The notes: generated by a model from the letters alone, not told the origin. 64,000 bases of DNA from DATFVA01 sp963711455 (GCA_963711455.1 CAVQEH010000005.1:273763-337762), one strand, 5' to 3'; shown: positions 43,031-52,934, counted from the first letter of the stretch. A program made the numbers and translations.

Positions 43031-44284
43031 ATGGGCATGGTTAAGCGTACGATTTTTGTTTTCTTATTTTTTATCTCAGTTGCATATTCCACTTCCAAAG
43101 AAGAAATAGCTCTCAGAATTAATCAGATACTTAAAATGCTGCCCCCTTCAACTCATGCTGCAGTATTAATATTCAACCCGTTAACCCAGGATACGATTTT
43201 TTCCTTAAATCATACCGATTCAATGATCCCTGCCTCTAATACAAAATTATTCACAACTGCGACAGCGCTTACCGAGTTAGGCGGAGATTTTATTCTTAAA
43301 ACTTCCCTGCTGACCGATGACAATGATTTGACTGATGGAGTTATCAATGGAAATCTATATATAAAAGGATATGGGAATTCTCTTTTTACTAAATCTGATC
43401 TTGAAGACTGTGTTGATAAATTAAGTAAGAAGGGAATTGTTAAAATTACAGGGAAAATAATCGGGGATGATTCTTATTTCGATAATATTTATACACGTGA
43501 TGACTGGATAAGAGACGAAGTTGCAAACGTTAAGCTCCCGCCTATTTCGGCACTTGTACTGGACAGGAATCGCGAGGTAATTTACAAAAGAAGAGGAAGA
43601 AGAACCCGCAGGTATCTTGTTAATATTCAGAACCCGTCTTTAAATGCAGCCCAATCTTTAAAGGAAGAATTAATTCATTCCGGGATAGAAGTAAAATCAG
43701 TAGCAGTATCAGGAGTAACTCCCGATAACGCATTTGAATTAGCAAGCTGCGGAATTATTTTAAGAAATCTTTTACAGCAAATAAATAAGCACAGCGATAA
43801 TTTCCTTGCCGAGTGTTTATTTAAGACAATCGGTGCAGAAACCAGTAAAAAACAGGGTAATGCATTTTATTCGACACAGGCAATCTTATCTTTTATAAAA
43901 GATAATGGAATATATTCAGATGGTTCTTCAATTGTCGATGGTTCGGGAATTTCAAGATTCGACCAGATAACTGTCGGAGCAATTTCCGGTGTTCTTGAAA
44001 AGATGTATTTTGATCTTGTTCATTATGAGGACTTCTATAACTCACTAAGTATTGCCGGAGTTGATGGAACTTTAAGGAGAAGGATGCTTGGAACCCCCGC
44101 AGAAAATAATTTCCATGGAAAAACCGGCACGTTAAACGGAGTTTCATCTTTATCCGGTTATCTTACAACAGCAGGCGGAGATGATTTAATAATCAGTATT
44201 ATTTTTGAATTTGATAAAAAAGGGGAAAGATTTCATCGTAATATTCAGGATGATATAATTACGATGCTTGCAGGTTGGCAATAA
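43031..44284 (+). CDS. dacB: D-alanyl-D-alanine carboxypeptidase/endopeptidase, PBP4 type
   Basis: 417 residues, periplasmic (signal peptide to about residue 20). The penicillin-binding motifs are in order: SNTK (69-72) with the nucleophile Ser, a SxN-type SDN in NKHSDNFLAEC, and KTG in HGKTGTLNGVSS. The S13 family domain insert lies between the first two motifs. Likely trims or cleaves peptidoglycan crosslinks. Start could be either the Met at 1 or at 3. A shared terminator follows at 44286-44309. Confidence 0.93.
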   Translation: MGMVKRTIFVFLFFISVAYSTSKEEIALRINQILKMLPPSTHAAVLIFNPLTQDTIFSLNHTDSMIPASNTKLFTTATALTELGGDFILKTSLLTDDNDLTDGVINGNLYIKGYGNSLFTKSDLEDCVDKLSKKGIVKITGKIIGDDSYFDNIYTRDDWIRDEVANVKLPPISALVLDRNREVIYKRRGRRTRRYLVNIQNPSLNAAQSLKEELIHSGIEVKSVAVSGVTPDNAFELASCGIILRNLLQQINKHSDNFLAECLFKTIGAETSKKQGNAFYSTQAILSFIKDNGIYSDGSSIVDGSGISRFDQITVGAISGVLEKMYFDLVHYEDFYNSLSIAGVDGTLRRRMLGTPAENNFHGKTGTLNGVSSLSGYLTTAGGDDLIISIIFEFDKKGERFHRNIQDDIITMLAGWQ

Positions 44285-44285
44285 A

Positions 44286-44309
44286 AAAGCCCTACCAAAG
44301 CAGGGCTAA
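44286..44309. terminator. bidirectional terminator between dacB and secG
   Basis: Hairpin AGCCCT/AGGGCT with flanking A and T runs; it serves both convergent genes. Confidence 0.8.
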
Positions 44310-44331
44310 TAAAATTAACAATTGCTTATTA

Positions 44332-44712
44332 TTATTTTTTCTGTGGTGTTTGCTGCTGCTGCTGTTGGTTTCCCGTTGTCGGTACATTGGGCTGTTGAGG
44401 TGGTAAACTAGGAGTTTGTGGCACCGATTGCTGACCCGATCTCTGAATTATACTTTCACGCTGTTCTGCAGAAGACTGTCCAGGCAGAAAAAACAGGTTA
44501 ATTATTATTGTTAAAACAGCGAGCGAACCGCCAAGCCACCACGTGGCTCTGCTCAGAAAATCTGCAGTTCTTCTTGTACCAAACATTGTTCCCATATTGC
44601 CAGCACCGCCAAAAGTACCGGCTAAACCACCGCCCTTGCTTGATTGAAGCAGAACGATAATCATAAGTAATATTGCTATAATTGTTGTTATAATTATTAA
44701 TATTGAATACAT
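44332..44712 (-). CDS. secG: preprotein translocase subunit SecG
   Basis: 126 residues. Two membrane helices (IIITTIIAILLMIIVLLQ and WWLGGSLAVLTIIINLFFL) flank the typical SKGGGLAGTFGGAGNMGTMFGTRRTADFL loop. An unusual Gln/Pro-rich cytoplasmic tail (PQTPSLPPQQPNVP ... QQQQQQTP) follows, seen in several Bacteroidota. Downstream of the tRNA gene on the same strand. Confidence 0.95.
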   Translation of the reverse strand: MYSILIIITTIIAILLMIIVLLQSSKGGGLAGTFGGAGNMGTMFGTRRTADFLSRATWWLGGSLAVLTIIINLFFLPGQSSAEQRESIIQRSGQQSVPQTPSLPPQQPNVPTTGNQQQQQQTPQKK

Positions 44713-44734
44713 AATTCTTTCTCCTGTAATTTAG

Positions 44735-44808
44735 TAGCGGGGGAGGGATTCGAACCCCCGACACGTGGATTATGATTCCACTGCTCTAACCGACTGAGCT
44801 ACCCCGCC
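44735..44808 (-). tRNA. tRNA-Met (anticodon CAT)
   Basis: A complete 74-base cloverleaf: acceptor GGCGGGG, D-arm GCTCAGTCGGTTAGAGC, anticodon stem GTGGA/TCCAC with loop ATCATAA (anticodon CAT), T-arm GGGGGTTCGAATCCCTC and discriminator A. CCA is not encoded. It is elongator-like, because an initiator would have the unpaired first base C. A lysidine-modified tRNA-Ile2 (also CAT) cannot be excluded. Confidence 0.93.
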
Positions 44809-44961
44809 GGAATTCAGAATTTAGCTTGTAAATATAGAAATTAATAGGTTTCCATCAAAGTAATAATTAATCTGATTTGCAGGGAAATTTTCATTTTTGG
44901 GAATTATATGTTTTAATATAATTAAGTTCAAAATTCAACTTAAGATATTAAGACAGATTTT

Positions 44962-45804
44962 TTAATGAAATTTATCCAGAACATTTTGCTGATACTCTTC
45001 GTGCAGGATATCATTTCCTGTATCATTGTAGCTTTTTATTGGAATCCCTGCCTGCTGAAGCCTTTCCTGCGTTTTGTTTATTCTGTCAATCGGATCTGGA
45101 TGAGTTGAAAGGAATGTGGCAATTTCATTAGCGTTTGAACTTATTAATCCATCATCCCTCATTTCTTCGAAGAAGAACATAACGCTTCCGGGATAAAATC
45201 TTGTATCCGTTAAATATTTAATTGAATATTGGTCTGCCTGGTCTTCATCAGATCTGCTGTTTGCAAGGAAACCAAGACCTACAAACAAGTTGGCAGCAAT
45301 CTCCTCCAACTGTGAAGGGTTTTGACCGAGAACAATGTTCAATAGAATTGAAACTCCATAATTAGCAGTCATCCTTTGGGTAGCATGTCTTAATTCAGCG
45401 TGTGCAATTTCATGTCCCAGCACACCCGCAAGTGCTGCCGAAGAAGTTAGATATTTTAAAAGTCCAGAATAAACATAGATGTATCCACCGGGAAGGGCGA
45501 ATGCATTCAAAGTAGAATCATCATCTATTATTTCCATTTGGTAGTTAAAAACATTCTTTTGCTGAACCTGCGGTGATTGAAGTATCTGATTAAAAATCTG
45601 AGAAACTATATAACTCTTTATTGAAGGATCGCCATGAAAAATGGGATATTCCTGTGGATCATTTTCAATTTGCGTGCTGAGTTCCTGTCCAAGCTGTGCA
45701 TCATCCTGCAGAGAAAATATATTTATCCCTGTATCGCAGGAATATATAAAAGGCAGAAAAGTTAAAAGTAAAACTAAAATGCTTCTTGTAAGAATTATTT
45801 TCAT
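44962..45804 (-). CDS. M48 family metalloprotease lipoprotein
   Basis: 280 residues. A lipobox FIYSC ends the signal peptide at about residue 23. Zinc site GHEIAHAELRHATQRM (HExxH), with the third ligand Glu in SRSDEDQADQYSIKYL. FALPGGYIYVYSGLL is the strand before it. The family includes BepA-type periplasmic proteases that handle outer-membrane proteins. Ends just after a run of T at its 3' end. Confidence 0.93.
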   Translation of the reverse strand: MKIILTRSILVLLLTFLPFIYSCDTGINIFSLQDDAQLGQELSTQIENDPQEYPIFHGDPSIKSYIVSQIFNQILQSPQVQQKNVFNYQMEIIDDDSTLNAFALPGGYIYVYSGLLKYLTSSAALAGVLGHEIAHAELRHATQRMTANYGVSILLNIVLGQNPSQLEEIAANLFVGLGFLANSRSDEDQADQYSIKYLTDTRFYPGSVMFFFEEMRDDGLISSNANEIATFLSTHPDPIDRINKTQERLQQAGIPIKSYNDTGNDILHEEYQQNVLDKFH

Positions 45805-45872
45805 TTTTACCCGGTTAGTTATTTTTCAATAGAAAATATATGAATTCGGGAAATAATTAAATGTACCGGGAA

Positions 45873-46877
45873 TCATGCTTTCTGATCCCTTTCCTTTTTA
45901 ATCATATCCCAAAGTAGGTCAAGCAATTTTTCAATTCCTAAACCTGTAACAGAAGAAATAATATGTGCCTTTCCAGTATAATCCTTAATTTTTTTTCCGG
46001 TTAATTTTTTTATTTCAGATGGTTCAATTAAATCTGCTTTGGTAAGGACTAATAATTTAGGTTTCTCTGCAAGTTTTTCACTGTAACTTTTTAATTCATT
46101 CAGAAGAACCTTAAATTCATTTACATAATCTTCAGCAGTAATGTCTATTAAAAATACCAGGATTTTTGTTCGTTCAATGTGTCTTAAAAATTTAAGCCCG
46201 AGTCCTTTCCCTTCGTGTGCACCTTCGATTATTCCGGGAATATCAGCCACAGTATAGCTGTTATAGTCTTTATATTGAACTATTCCTAAATTAGGTTCAA
46301 GAGTTGTAAAAGGGTAATCGGCTATCTTAGGTTGTGCTGCAGAAATGGTTGAGATAAGAGTAGATTTACCAGCATTGGGAAAACCAACCAGCCCGACATC
46401 GGCAATAAGTTTTAATTCAAAAATAATTTTTTTTTCTGTACCCGGTCTTCCCGGCTCAGCATAACGCGGAGCCTGGTTAGTAGGTGTTGCAAAATTACTG
46501 TTTCCCTTCCCCCCTTTTCCTCCTTTAACAGCGATTACTATTTTCCCATCTTCATCAAGGTCGAATAAAATTTTATCAGTTTCAGCATCCTTAACAACGG
46601 TTCCAACAGGAACCTTTATGATTACATCTTTACCGTTCTTTCCATCTTTTCTTGAATTGCCTCCCGGCTCGCCATCACCGGCTTTATATTTTTTCCTATA
46701 TCTGAAATCAAGTAAAGTAGAAAAATTATGATGAGCTTCTATTAATACACTTCCTCCATTACCCCCGTTCCCGCCTGAAGGTCCGCCTTTGGGAACATAT
46801 TTTTCCCTGCGGAATGTAACTGCTCCGTCTCCGCCGTTACCGGAGCTAATGATGATTTCAGCATAGTCAATGAACAT
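45873..46877 (-). CDS. obg: GTPase Obg (CgtA)
   Basis: 334 residues. The N-terminal Gly-rich Obg domain (ISSGNGGDGAVTFRREKYVPKGGPSGGNGG) and the G domain with P-loop GFPNAGKST, switch DYPFTTLEPNLG, DIPGIIEGAHEGKGLG and base-recognition TKAD are intact. The C-terminal OCT domain is absent, which is common in this phylum. A conserved ribosome-assembly GTPase. It lies 1 base after the acidic protein gene, so probably co-transcribed. Confidence 0.95.
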   Translation of the reverse strand: MFIDYAEIIISSGNGGDGAVTFRREKYVPKGGPSGGNGGNGGSVLIEAHHNFSTLLDFRYRKKYKAGDGEPGGNSRKDGKNGKDVIIKVPVGTVVKDAETDKILFDLDEDGKIVIAVKGGKGGKGNSNFATPTNQAPRYAEPGRPGTEKKIIFELKLIADVGLVGFPNAGKSTLISTISAAQPKIADYPFTTLEPNLGIVQYKDYNSYTVADIPGIIEGAHEGKGLGLKFLRHIERTKILVFLIDITAEDYVNEFKVLLNELKSYSEKLAEKPKLLVLTKADLIEPSEIKKLTGKKIKDYTGKAHIISSVTGLGIEKLLDLLWDMIKKERDQKA

Positions 46878-46878
46878 T

Positions 46879-48819
46879 TTATTCCTGGTTAAAGAAATTG
46901 CTGACAGCGTTTGTCAGGGTTACCGCGTCTCTTGAAAAAGGACTTACTTTGTATGAAAAGAAAACTGCTTTTAAAATTTCTGTCGCTTCATCATAAGTGG
47001 CTGAATCGGATATCTTCTCCATTGTATTTACAAAATCCTCTTCATCATCATTAAATACCTTACTCACAATTTTATCCATTTCCTTATCCGTAAGAAAACT
47101 AAGGATATCATTATTCTTTCTCGGCTGGGGAGAACTTTCAACTACTTTCTTTTTACCTTCACCAAATGGATTTACTTCTTCTTCCTCAATGATTATTTCA
47201 TCAGAAAGCTCTTCTTCTTCGTCTCTTTCTTTTTCTACTTTATTTTCTTTTTCTTTTTTTAATTCTTCATATTCTTCTTCATCAGCCATTACTTCTTCAA
47301 GGGTAAGAGTTTCTTCAATATCCGGTTCATTCATATTTTCTTCTGTCTCTGATACATCTTTTTCATTTTCCTCTTCATCCGATATTATTTCTTCAAGGTA
47401 CAGGGACTCTTTATTTCCCGGTTTTCTGATATTTTCTTCGATCTCAATTGCTTCATCCTCATCTTCATTTTCTTCCGCACCTGACATTATTTCTTCAAAG
47501 GTTAAAGTTTCTTCATTTTCCGGTTCTTTAGTGTTTTCTTCTATTTCAAACACTCCTTTTTTAACTGCTTCATCAAGGTTCTCAAAGGAAACATCTTCTT
47601 TATCAAGACTATTTAATTGTGCTTCAAGTTCTTCAAGTGATTTCAATTCGGATTCATATCTTGCAAGAAAATCATCCCCGGCTTTAGTTTTCGATTTTTC
47701 TTCTTCCTGAATATCCTCAACTGATGGGAGATTCTCTTCTATTTTCTCCTCCTCTTCTTGTATTTCTTCTTCATCCTCCCATTCCGGCTCTTCAAAAATA
47801 ACTTCATCCTCCCTCGGTTCAGTTTTCGTCTCTGAATCATCTTCTTCTTCAACTAAATTTCTTTTCCCCCGATCTTTACTTTCAATAACAACTTCATCAG
47901 GAGCTTCTTCTTCAGGAATTTCTTCTTCGAGGATCTCTTCCTCAGAAACTTCTTTCTCAAGAACTTCTTCCTCAGGAACTTCTTCCTCAAGAACTTCTTC
48001 CTCAGCTACTACTTCTTCAACAGCTTCTTCTTCTTTTTCATGTTTAATTGTTACGGGTTCTTTTGAATATAGTATTTTCCTGATTTCTTCAATATCATAT
48101 TTACCTTTATCCTCTGCTGGGATTGAACGGCGAAGCTTGAATAATGCCTCCATTAGATTTTTTTCTTTGAGAAAAACTTCAACCGTTTGTGTTGAAATCC
48201 TTGTTTTATTCAATCCGCCTTCATTAAAGAAATCACCAATCGATACAAGTGCATTATCAATTAAATCCTGTGTATGTTCATTAAGCATTTGCTTATCAAT
48301 TTTATTCAGAATTAACCCGAACTCAGTTTCACTTAAAGATAGGATTTTCCTTTTTGAGAAATAACCGAGAAATACATTCCTTATATAATCATAAAAATAA
48401 AGATAGTTCAGCATCATCTTTATCTCGTTAACATTCCTCGTATTATTTTCATCGAAAATTAATTTTCCCAACGTCCAGCCTGGTCTTACGAGATAATTGA
48501 TATTAAAAGTTACTGCATGGGATACAAGCGTTTTAACATCCTCGAAAGCAAGTCTTTTATTTTTTTTGATTTCTTCGCTAATCAGGTTGAAGTACTTTGA
48601 AATTTCACTTCCGGAATAATCAAATGAAGAATTCTGTAAAAGTTTTTTACGATCTTCATAAATCAGGTAATCGAGCTTATTTGATATGTAAAGGATAATT
48701 GCCGGGTGTATCTCAACTGAGGCAAGCTTTTCAAAGGTGAAAAAAGAACCTAATTTTTTTATCCGGTTTAAAGTGAAATCTATTGTGAATTTAACTTCTT
48801 TTTCGAACATTCTGCCCAA
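46879..48819 (-). CDS. highly acidic unknown protein (Glu-rich linker)
   Basis: 646 residues. A globular N-terminal part of about 260 residues (helical; VEIHPAIILYISNKLDYLIYEDRKKLL) is followed by about 280 residues dominated by Glu, with short repeats such as EEEVPEEEVLEKEVSEEEILEEE near 270-310. The C-terminal 80 residues are again globular (LSFLTDKEMDKIVSKVF). No recognised family. The position immediately upstream of obg is suggestive of ribosome or cell-cycle work but does not prove it. The purine-biased codons make the complementary strand nearly stop-free. Confidence 0.85.
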   Translation of the reverse strand: MGRMFEKEVKFTIDFTLNRIKKLGSFFTFEKLASVEIHPAIILYISNKLDYLIYEDRKKLLQNSSFDYSGSEISKYFNLISEEIKKNKRLAFEDVKTLVSHAVTFNINYLVRPGWTLGKLIFDENNTRNVNEIKMMLNYLYFYDYIRNVFLGYFSKRKILSLSETEFGLILNKIDKQMLNEHTQDLIDNALVSIGDFFNEGGLNKTRISTQTVEVFLKEKNLMEALFKLRRSIPAEDKGKYDIEEIRKILYSKEPVTIKHEKEEEAVEEVVAEEEVLEEEVPEEEVLEKEVSEEEILEEEIPEEEAPDEVVIESKDRGKRNLVEEEDDSETKTEPREDEVIFEEPEWEDEEEIQEEEEKIEENLPSVEDIQEEEKSKTKAGDDFLARYESELKSLEELEAQLNSLDKEDVSFENLDEAVKKGVFEIEENTKEPENEETLTFEEIMSGAEENEDEDEAIEIEENIRKPGNKESLYLEEIISDEEENEKDVSETEENMNEPDIEETLTLEEVMADEEEYEELKKEKENKVEKERDEEEELSDEIIIEEEEVNPFGEGKKKVVESSPQPRKNNDILSFLTDKEMDKIVSKVFNDDEEDFVNTMEKISDSATYDEATEILKAVFFSYKVSPFSRDAVTLTNAVSNFFNQE

Positions 48820-48848
48820 CTCTTATTTATTTCTTTGGAGAAAATAAA

Positions 48849-48881
48849 AAAAATCCCGATTAAAAGGTTAACCGGGATCAT
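48849..48881 (-). terminator. probable terminator hairpin
   Basis: ATCCCG/CGGGAT stem with a loop that contains GGTTAACC, between the small 90-residue gene and the acidic protein gene, and followed on the minus strand by a T-rich run. Confidence 0.6.
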
Positions 48882-48899
48882 TAAATGCATTAAATAAAA

Positions 48900-49172
48900 T
48901 CAGATTGAGGGATTTTCCGGTTTAAGAGGGATTTTTAGTGAATCCCGGCTTATATGAGTGACAGCATTTTTAATAGTAAAGCTGTAATTCAAATTTGCGG
49001 TAAGACTATCTATTTCACGCATTGATAAAATTTTATACTGACTTCCCTTTCCACTGTTATACATTACAACATCATTCTTTTCAAAATTATTTATACCTGG
49101 GTTTAATAACAGATAATAAATTATTATCGATGCAGTAAGTATTAAAATGATAAAACCAAAAACCTTTCCCAT
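48900..49172 (-). CDS. small hypothetical protein with one N-terminal TM segment
   Basis: 90 residues. One hydrophobic helix (GFIILILTASIIIYYLLL, about 5-22) and a short extracytoplasmic tail. No family recognised. It sits 23 bases downstream of sdhB on the same strand and may be read with it. The terminator at 48849-48881 follows. Confidence 0.7.
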   Translation of the reverse strand: MGKVFGFIILILTASIIIYYLLLNPGINNFEKNDVVMYNSGKGSQYKILSMREIDSLTANLNYSFTIKNAVTHISRDSLKIPLKPENPSI

Positions 49173-49195
49173 CCAATTAATTTCCTATAGATTAA

Positions 49196-49966
49196 TTATA
49201 CTTCCACCTCTTTACTCTTAACATTAGACATTATATAATCTCTGTTCATACGAGCGATATTTGCGACTGAAATTCCTTTAGGGCATTCTGCTTCACAGGC
49301 ATAAGTGTTCGAGCAGCTTCCGAATCCTTCTTCATCCATAACCCTAACCATATTCATCACACGTTCATATCTTTCCGGCTGACCCTGTGGAAGCAGTGCA
49401 AATTGAGAAACTTTAGCCCCCACGAATAACATAGCGGACGAATTCTTACATGCCGCTACGCAAGCACCACAACCAATACACTCGGCAGCGTCTAATGATA
49501 ATGCGGCGACATCTTTGGAAATCGGAATAGCATTAGCGTCAGGGGCACTGCCTGAATTAAAAGAGATATAACCGCCGGCTTGTTGAATTTTATCTAATCC
49601 TGAACGATCGACAATTAAATCTTTAATAACTTTAAATGCTGTGGCTCTGAATGGTTCAATGAATAGTGTTTCCCCATCCTTAAAATTACGGATGTGTAAT
49701 TGACAGGTTGCTGTTTTAGGAAGAGGCCCATGCGGATGTCCATTAACTACAAGACCGCAGGTTCCACAAATTCCTTCGCGGCAATCGCTTTCAAAAGCTA
49801 TAGGAATTTTACCTTCTTTTTCTAATCTATTATTTAATTCATCAAGCATTTCCAGTATTGAAGCGTCAGGTGATACAGAAACTTTGAACTGTTCAAAATC
49901 ACCTTTTGCTGCTGCGGATGCTTGCCGCCAAATGTTCAACGTCAGATTTATATTATTATTGCTCAT
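49196..49966 (-). CDS. sdhB: succinate dehydrogenase/fumarate reductase iron-sulfur subunit
   Basis: 256 residues. The 2Fe-2S site is in SDCREGICGTCGLVVNG and the later TCQLHI Cys. The 4Fe-4S/3Fe-4S sites are in CIGCGACVAACKNS and CSNTYACEAECPKGIS. It carries electrons from SdhA to the membrane anchor in complex II. The start overlaps the sdhA stop by one base (TAATG). Confidence 0.95.
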   Translation of the reverse strand: MSNNNINLTLNIWRQASAAAKGDFEQFKVSVSPDASILEMLDELNNRLEKEGKIPIAFESDCREGICGTCGLVVNGHPHGPLPKTATCQLHIRNFKDGETLFIEPFRATAFKVIKDLIVDRSGLDKIQQAGGYISFNSGSAPDANAIPISKDVAALSLDAAECIGCGACVAACKNSSAMLFVGAKVSQFALLPQGQPERYERVMNMVRVMDEEGFGSCSNTYACEAECPKGISVANIARMNRDYIMSNVKSKEVEV

Positions 49967-51876
49967 TATTTATAACTCCTTGTAGCTAATTCAACAAACT
50001 CAAACTCCAGTTCTTCTTTGTGAAGATTCCACTTACCGGCTTTCTCATACTCCCAGGCAGCTACATAGGCATAATCCTTATCATTTCTAACTGCTTCGCC
50101 GTCTTCAGTTTGATGTTCTTCCCTGAAGTGTGCTCCGCAGGATTCATCCCTGTTTAATGCATCGACAGCCATTAATTCTCCCAGTTCCAGAAAATCAGCA
50201 ACTCTGCCGGCTCTTTCCAGAGTCTGATTTAGTTCCTCACCTTTGCCGACAACTCTTACATCTTGCCAGTATTCATCTCGTAATTCCGTAATATCTTTTA
50301 TCACCTTTTTAAGTCCAGCTTCGTCACGGGACATACCAACTTTATCTATAAGTAAATGACCCAATTTTTTATGAATTTCATCAACTGTTTGTTTACCATT
50401 TATTGAAAGAAGCTTATTTGTATTTTCTTTTATCTGTTCTTTTGATTCTTTGAATTCAGATCCATTTGCATCTGCTTTGGTTGGTTTTTCAATTCCAAAA
50501 TAGTTACCAATAGTATAAGGTATAACGAAGTATCCATCAGCTAATCCCTGCATAAGAGCACTTGCACCAAGCCTGTTTGCACCATGATCAGAAAAGTTTG
50601 CTTCACCAGCTACAAACAATCCGGGAATATTACTCATTAAATTATAATCTACCCATAAACCGCCCATTGTATAATGCGGTGCCGGATAGATTTTCATTGG
50701 TGTCTTATACGGATTTTCATCCATAATATTCTGATACATATCAAATAAATTACCATACTTTTCTTTTATAACATCAACTCCCAAACGTTTAATGGCATCG
50801 GCAAAATCCAGGTAAACAGCTTTGCCTCCATTAATGCCCCGTCCTTCATCGCAAACATATTTTGCACTACGCGATGAAACATCTCTTGGTGCTAAATTTC
50901 CAAACGAAGGATATCTTCTTTCAAGATAATAATCTCTTTCATCTTCGGGAATTTCATTTGCGGATCTATGATCATTAACTTTTTTCGATACCCAGACTCT
51001 TCCATCATTCCGCAGACTCTCACTCATTAGAACTAATTTAGACTGACCTTCGCCGTGAACAGGAAGGCAGGTTGGATGGATCTGGGTGTAACACGGGTTA
51101 GCAAATAAAGCCCCGCGTTTATGAGCGCGCCACGCAGCAGTACAGTTAGAAAGCATTGCACTTGTAGACAAAAAGTATACGTTGGAATATCCACCTGTAG
51201 CGAGTATGACAGCTTGTGCCGTATAACTTTCAATTTCACCGGTTAGCAGATTTCTAACAGTTATACCTTTTGCTTTTCCATCCACAATTACAACATCAAG
51301 CATTTCCCTGCGATGAAATACCTGGACATTACCTAATTTAATTTGTCTATTTAACGAGCTGTAAGCACCGAGCAGCAATTGTTGTCCTGTTTCACCACGT
51401 GCATAGAAGGTTCTTGAAACCTGGGCACCGCCAAAAGAACGGTTCGCTAAAGTCCCGCCATATTCACGGGCGAAGGGAACTCCCTGTGCAACACATTGAT
51501 CGATAATGTTATTACTAACTTCCGCCAGCCTGTAGGTGTTCGCTTCACGGGAACGGAAGTCACCACCTTTAATGGTATCATAGAATAATCTGTAAACTGA
51601 ATCACCGTCATTTTGATAATTTTTTGCAGCATTGATACCGCCCTGTGCGGCAATAGAGTGGGCACGTCTGCTTGAATCATGATACGTGAAAGCTTTAACT
51701 TTGTAGCCCAGTTCTCCTAAGGTAGCAGCCGCAGAAGCACCTGCTAAACCTGTTCCAACAATTATAATATCAAACTTACGTTTATTAGCAGGGTTCACCA
51801 GCTTCATACTGAATTTATGGTTTGTCCATTTTTCGGAGAGTTGTCCGGCAGGGACTTTAGAATCAAGCTTTATCAT
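49966..51876 (-). CDS. sdhA: succinate dehydrogenase/fumarate reductase flavoprotein subunit
   Basis: 636 residues. The FAD-binding opening is FDIIIVGTGLAGASAAATLGELG. The flavin-linked His is in SRRAHSIAAQGGINAA. Active-site blocks are HPTCLPVHG and the Arg/His of YTMGGLWVDYNL. It matches the long Bacteroidota form. It oxidises succinate to fumarate or does the reverse. Overlaps sdhC by 4 bases. Confidence 0.95.
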   Translation of the reverse strand: MIKLDSKVPAGQLSEKWTNHKFSMKLVNPANKRKFDIIIVGTGLAGASAAATLGELGYKVKAFTYHDSSRRAHSIAAQGGINAAKNYQNDGDSVYRLFYDTIKGGDFRSREANTYRLAEVSNNIIDQCVAQGVPFAREYGGTLANRSFGGAQVSRTFYARGETGQQLLLGAYSSLNRQIKLGNVQVFHRREMLDVVIVDGKAKGITVRNLLTGEIESYTAQAVILATGGYSNVYFLSTSAMLSNCTAAWRAHKRGALFANPCYTQIHPTCLPVHGEGQSKLVLMSESLRNDGRVWVSKKVNDHRSANEIPEDERDYYLERRYPSFGNLAPRDVSSRSAKYVCDEGRGINGGKAVYLDFADAIKRLGVDVIKEKYGNLFDMYQNIMDENPYKTPMKIYPAPHYTMGGLWVDYNLMSNIPGLFVAGEANFSDHGANRLGASALMQGLADGYFVIPYTIGNYFGIEKPTKADANGSEFKESKEQIKENTNKLLSINGKQTVDEIHKKLGHLLIDKVGMSRDEAGLKKVIKDITELRDEYWQDVRVVGKGEELNQTLERAGRVADFLELGELMAVDALNRDESCGAHFREEHQTEDGEAVRNDKDYAYVAAWEYEKAGKWNLHKEELEFEFVELATRSYK

Positions 51877-52562
51877 AAGTTACCTCCGTAAAAAAAGAAA
51901 AAGTAAATCGGCATAGACACAAAGCCTAAAGTCATTATTAACGCATAAATAGTTCCGCATTTTTGAATAACCGGGAAATACTTTTTATGATTCCATCCGA
52001 AAGTTTGAAATGCACTTTGAAATCCATGATTAAGATGAAATCCTAATAAAAGTACGGCAATAATATAAAGTGCGACATACCACCAAATCGTAAAAAATCC
52101 CGTTACAATATTAAAGTATTGATGTATATCTGCTAATCCTTCGGGATCGTGCACATTGAACCGCCAGAAAAAAGTTCCTAAATGAAGTACAAGAAAAATG
52201 AAAATTATCGACCCGGTAATGAATGATGTTCTGGAGGAGAACGAACTATTTTCACTTGAGGCTTTAATTTTGTATTTACCTATAAAATTTCCGCCCTGCG
52301 CTTTTTTATTTTCCAGCCACAGGATTAACCCATTATAAATATGAAGAATAAATGCAGCTAAAAGGACAACTTCAATAATACGAATAAGGGGTTTAATTGT
52401 ATCCAGAGCTTCAACATATCCGTTAAATGCATCAGGACCAAAATAAAGAGTTATATTTCCAATCAAATGAACGACTAAAAATATTAACAGGAAACTACCT
52501 GTCAAAGCCATCATAAATTTTTTGCCAATAGAAGACTTAAGGAACTTTAAAAGCCAACCCAT
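51873..52562 (-). CDS. sdhC: succinate dehydrogenase cytochrome b subunit
   Basis: 229 residues with five predicted membrane helices. The single-protein, di-haem anchor type is common in Bacteroidota. His-containing helices include LLIFLVVHLIGNITLYF, AAFILHIYNGLIL, FIFLVLHLGTFFW and VLLLGFHLNHGFQSAF, giving the four axial ligands expected for two haems. First gene of sdhCAB, with its promoter in the 52563-52934 gap. Confidence 0.95.
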   Translation of the reverse strand: MGWLLKFLKSSIGKKFMMALTGSFLLIFLVVHLIGNITLYFGPDAFNGYVEALDTIKPLIRIIEVVLLAAFILHIYNGLILWLENKKAQGGNFIGKYKIKASSENSSFSSRTSFITGSIIFIFLVLHLGTFFWRFNVHDPEGLADIHQYFNIVTGFFTIWWYVALYIIAVLLLGFHLNHGFQSAFQTFGWNHKKYFPVIQKCGTIYALIMTLGFVSMPIYFFFFYGGNL

Positions 52563-52934
52563 TAAAATTCTCCTTTATTAAATCGGTAACTTTTGGGAAA
52601 GTGAGAACCGGATGTTTTTTGTGGTAACAAAATTATTTTAAATACTACAATATTTGGTTTCAATTGGTACGGTATTAAAATCGTACAGGAGTTTTACAAA
52701 ATTATTTATAACGCAGAAGAAAAGCAATTTAGAATTTTGTATTCATCTGAATTTTGTCTGCCGATTTAAATTCATAAATGTTTATTATTTTATAACGATC
52801 GGCACTTTCCTCTCACTCTTAATCTTACTCTTACTCTGAGTTACAACTCTATTTACATAGGCATCAGATCAAAGAACAATTATAGATTTTGATTTCTTGA
52901 TTTAAGAATCTATCTTTAAAAAGTTCTTTCAAAA
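52563..52934. promoter_or_regulatory. divergent intergenic region between sdhC and the B12 riboswitch
   Basis: About 370 bases with no gene seen. It must hold the sdhCAB promoter (minus) and the btuB promoter (plus). The AT-rich tract TTTGATTTCTTGATTTAAG at about 52890-52907 has no clear box, and I assign nothing specific. Confidence 0.4.

Noticed and set aside
44735..44808. tRNA-Ile2 with CAT anticodon instead of tRNA-Met
   Set aside because: The body looks like elongator tRNA-Met of the phylum. The call is not absolute without a model score; comparison with the other CAT tRNAs of the genome would settle it.
46997..47710. A 237-codon open frame, Ser-rich, on the plus strand
   Set aside because: It is the antisense of the Glu-rich gene (GAA/GAG codons read as TTC/CTC), a known artefact of purine-rich genes.
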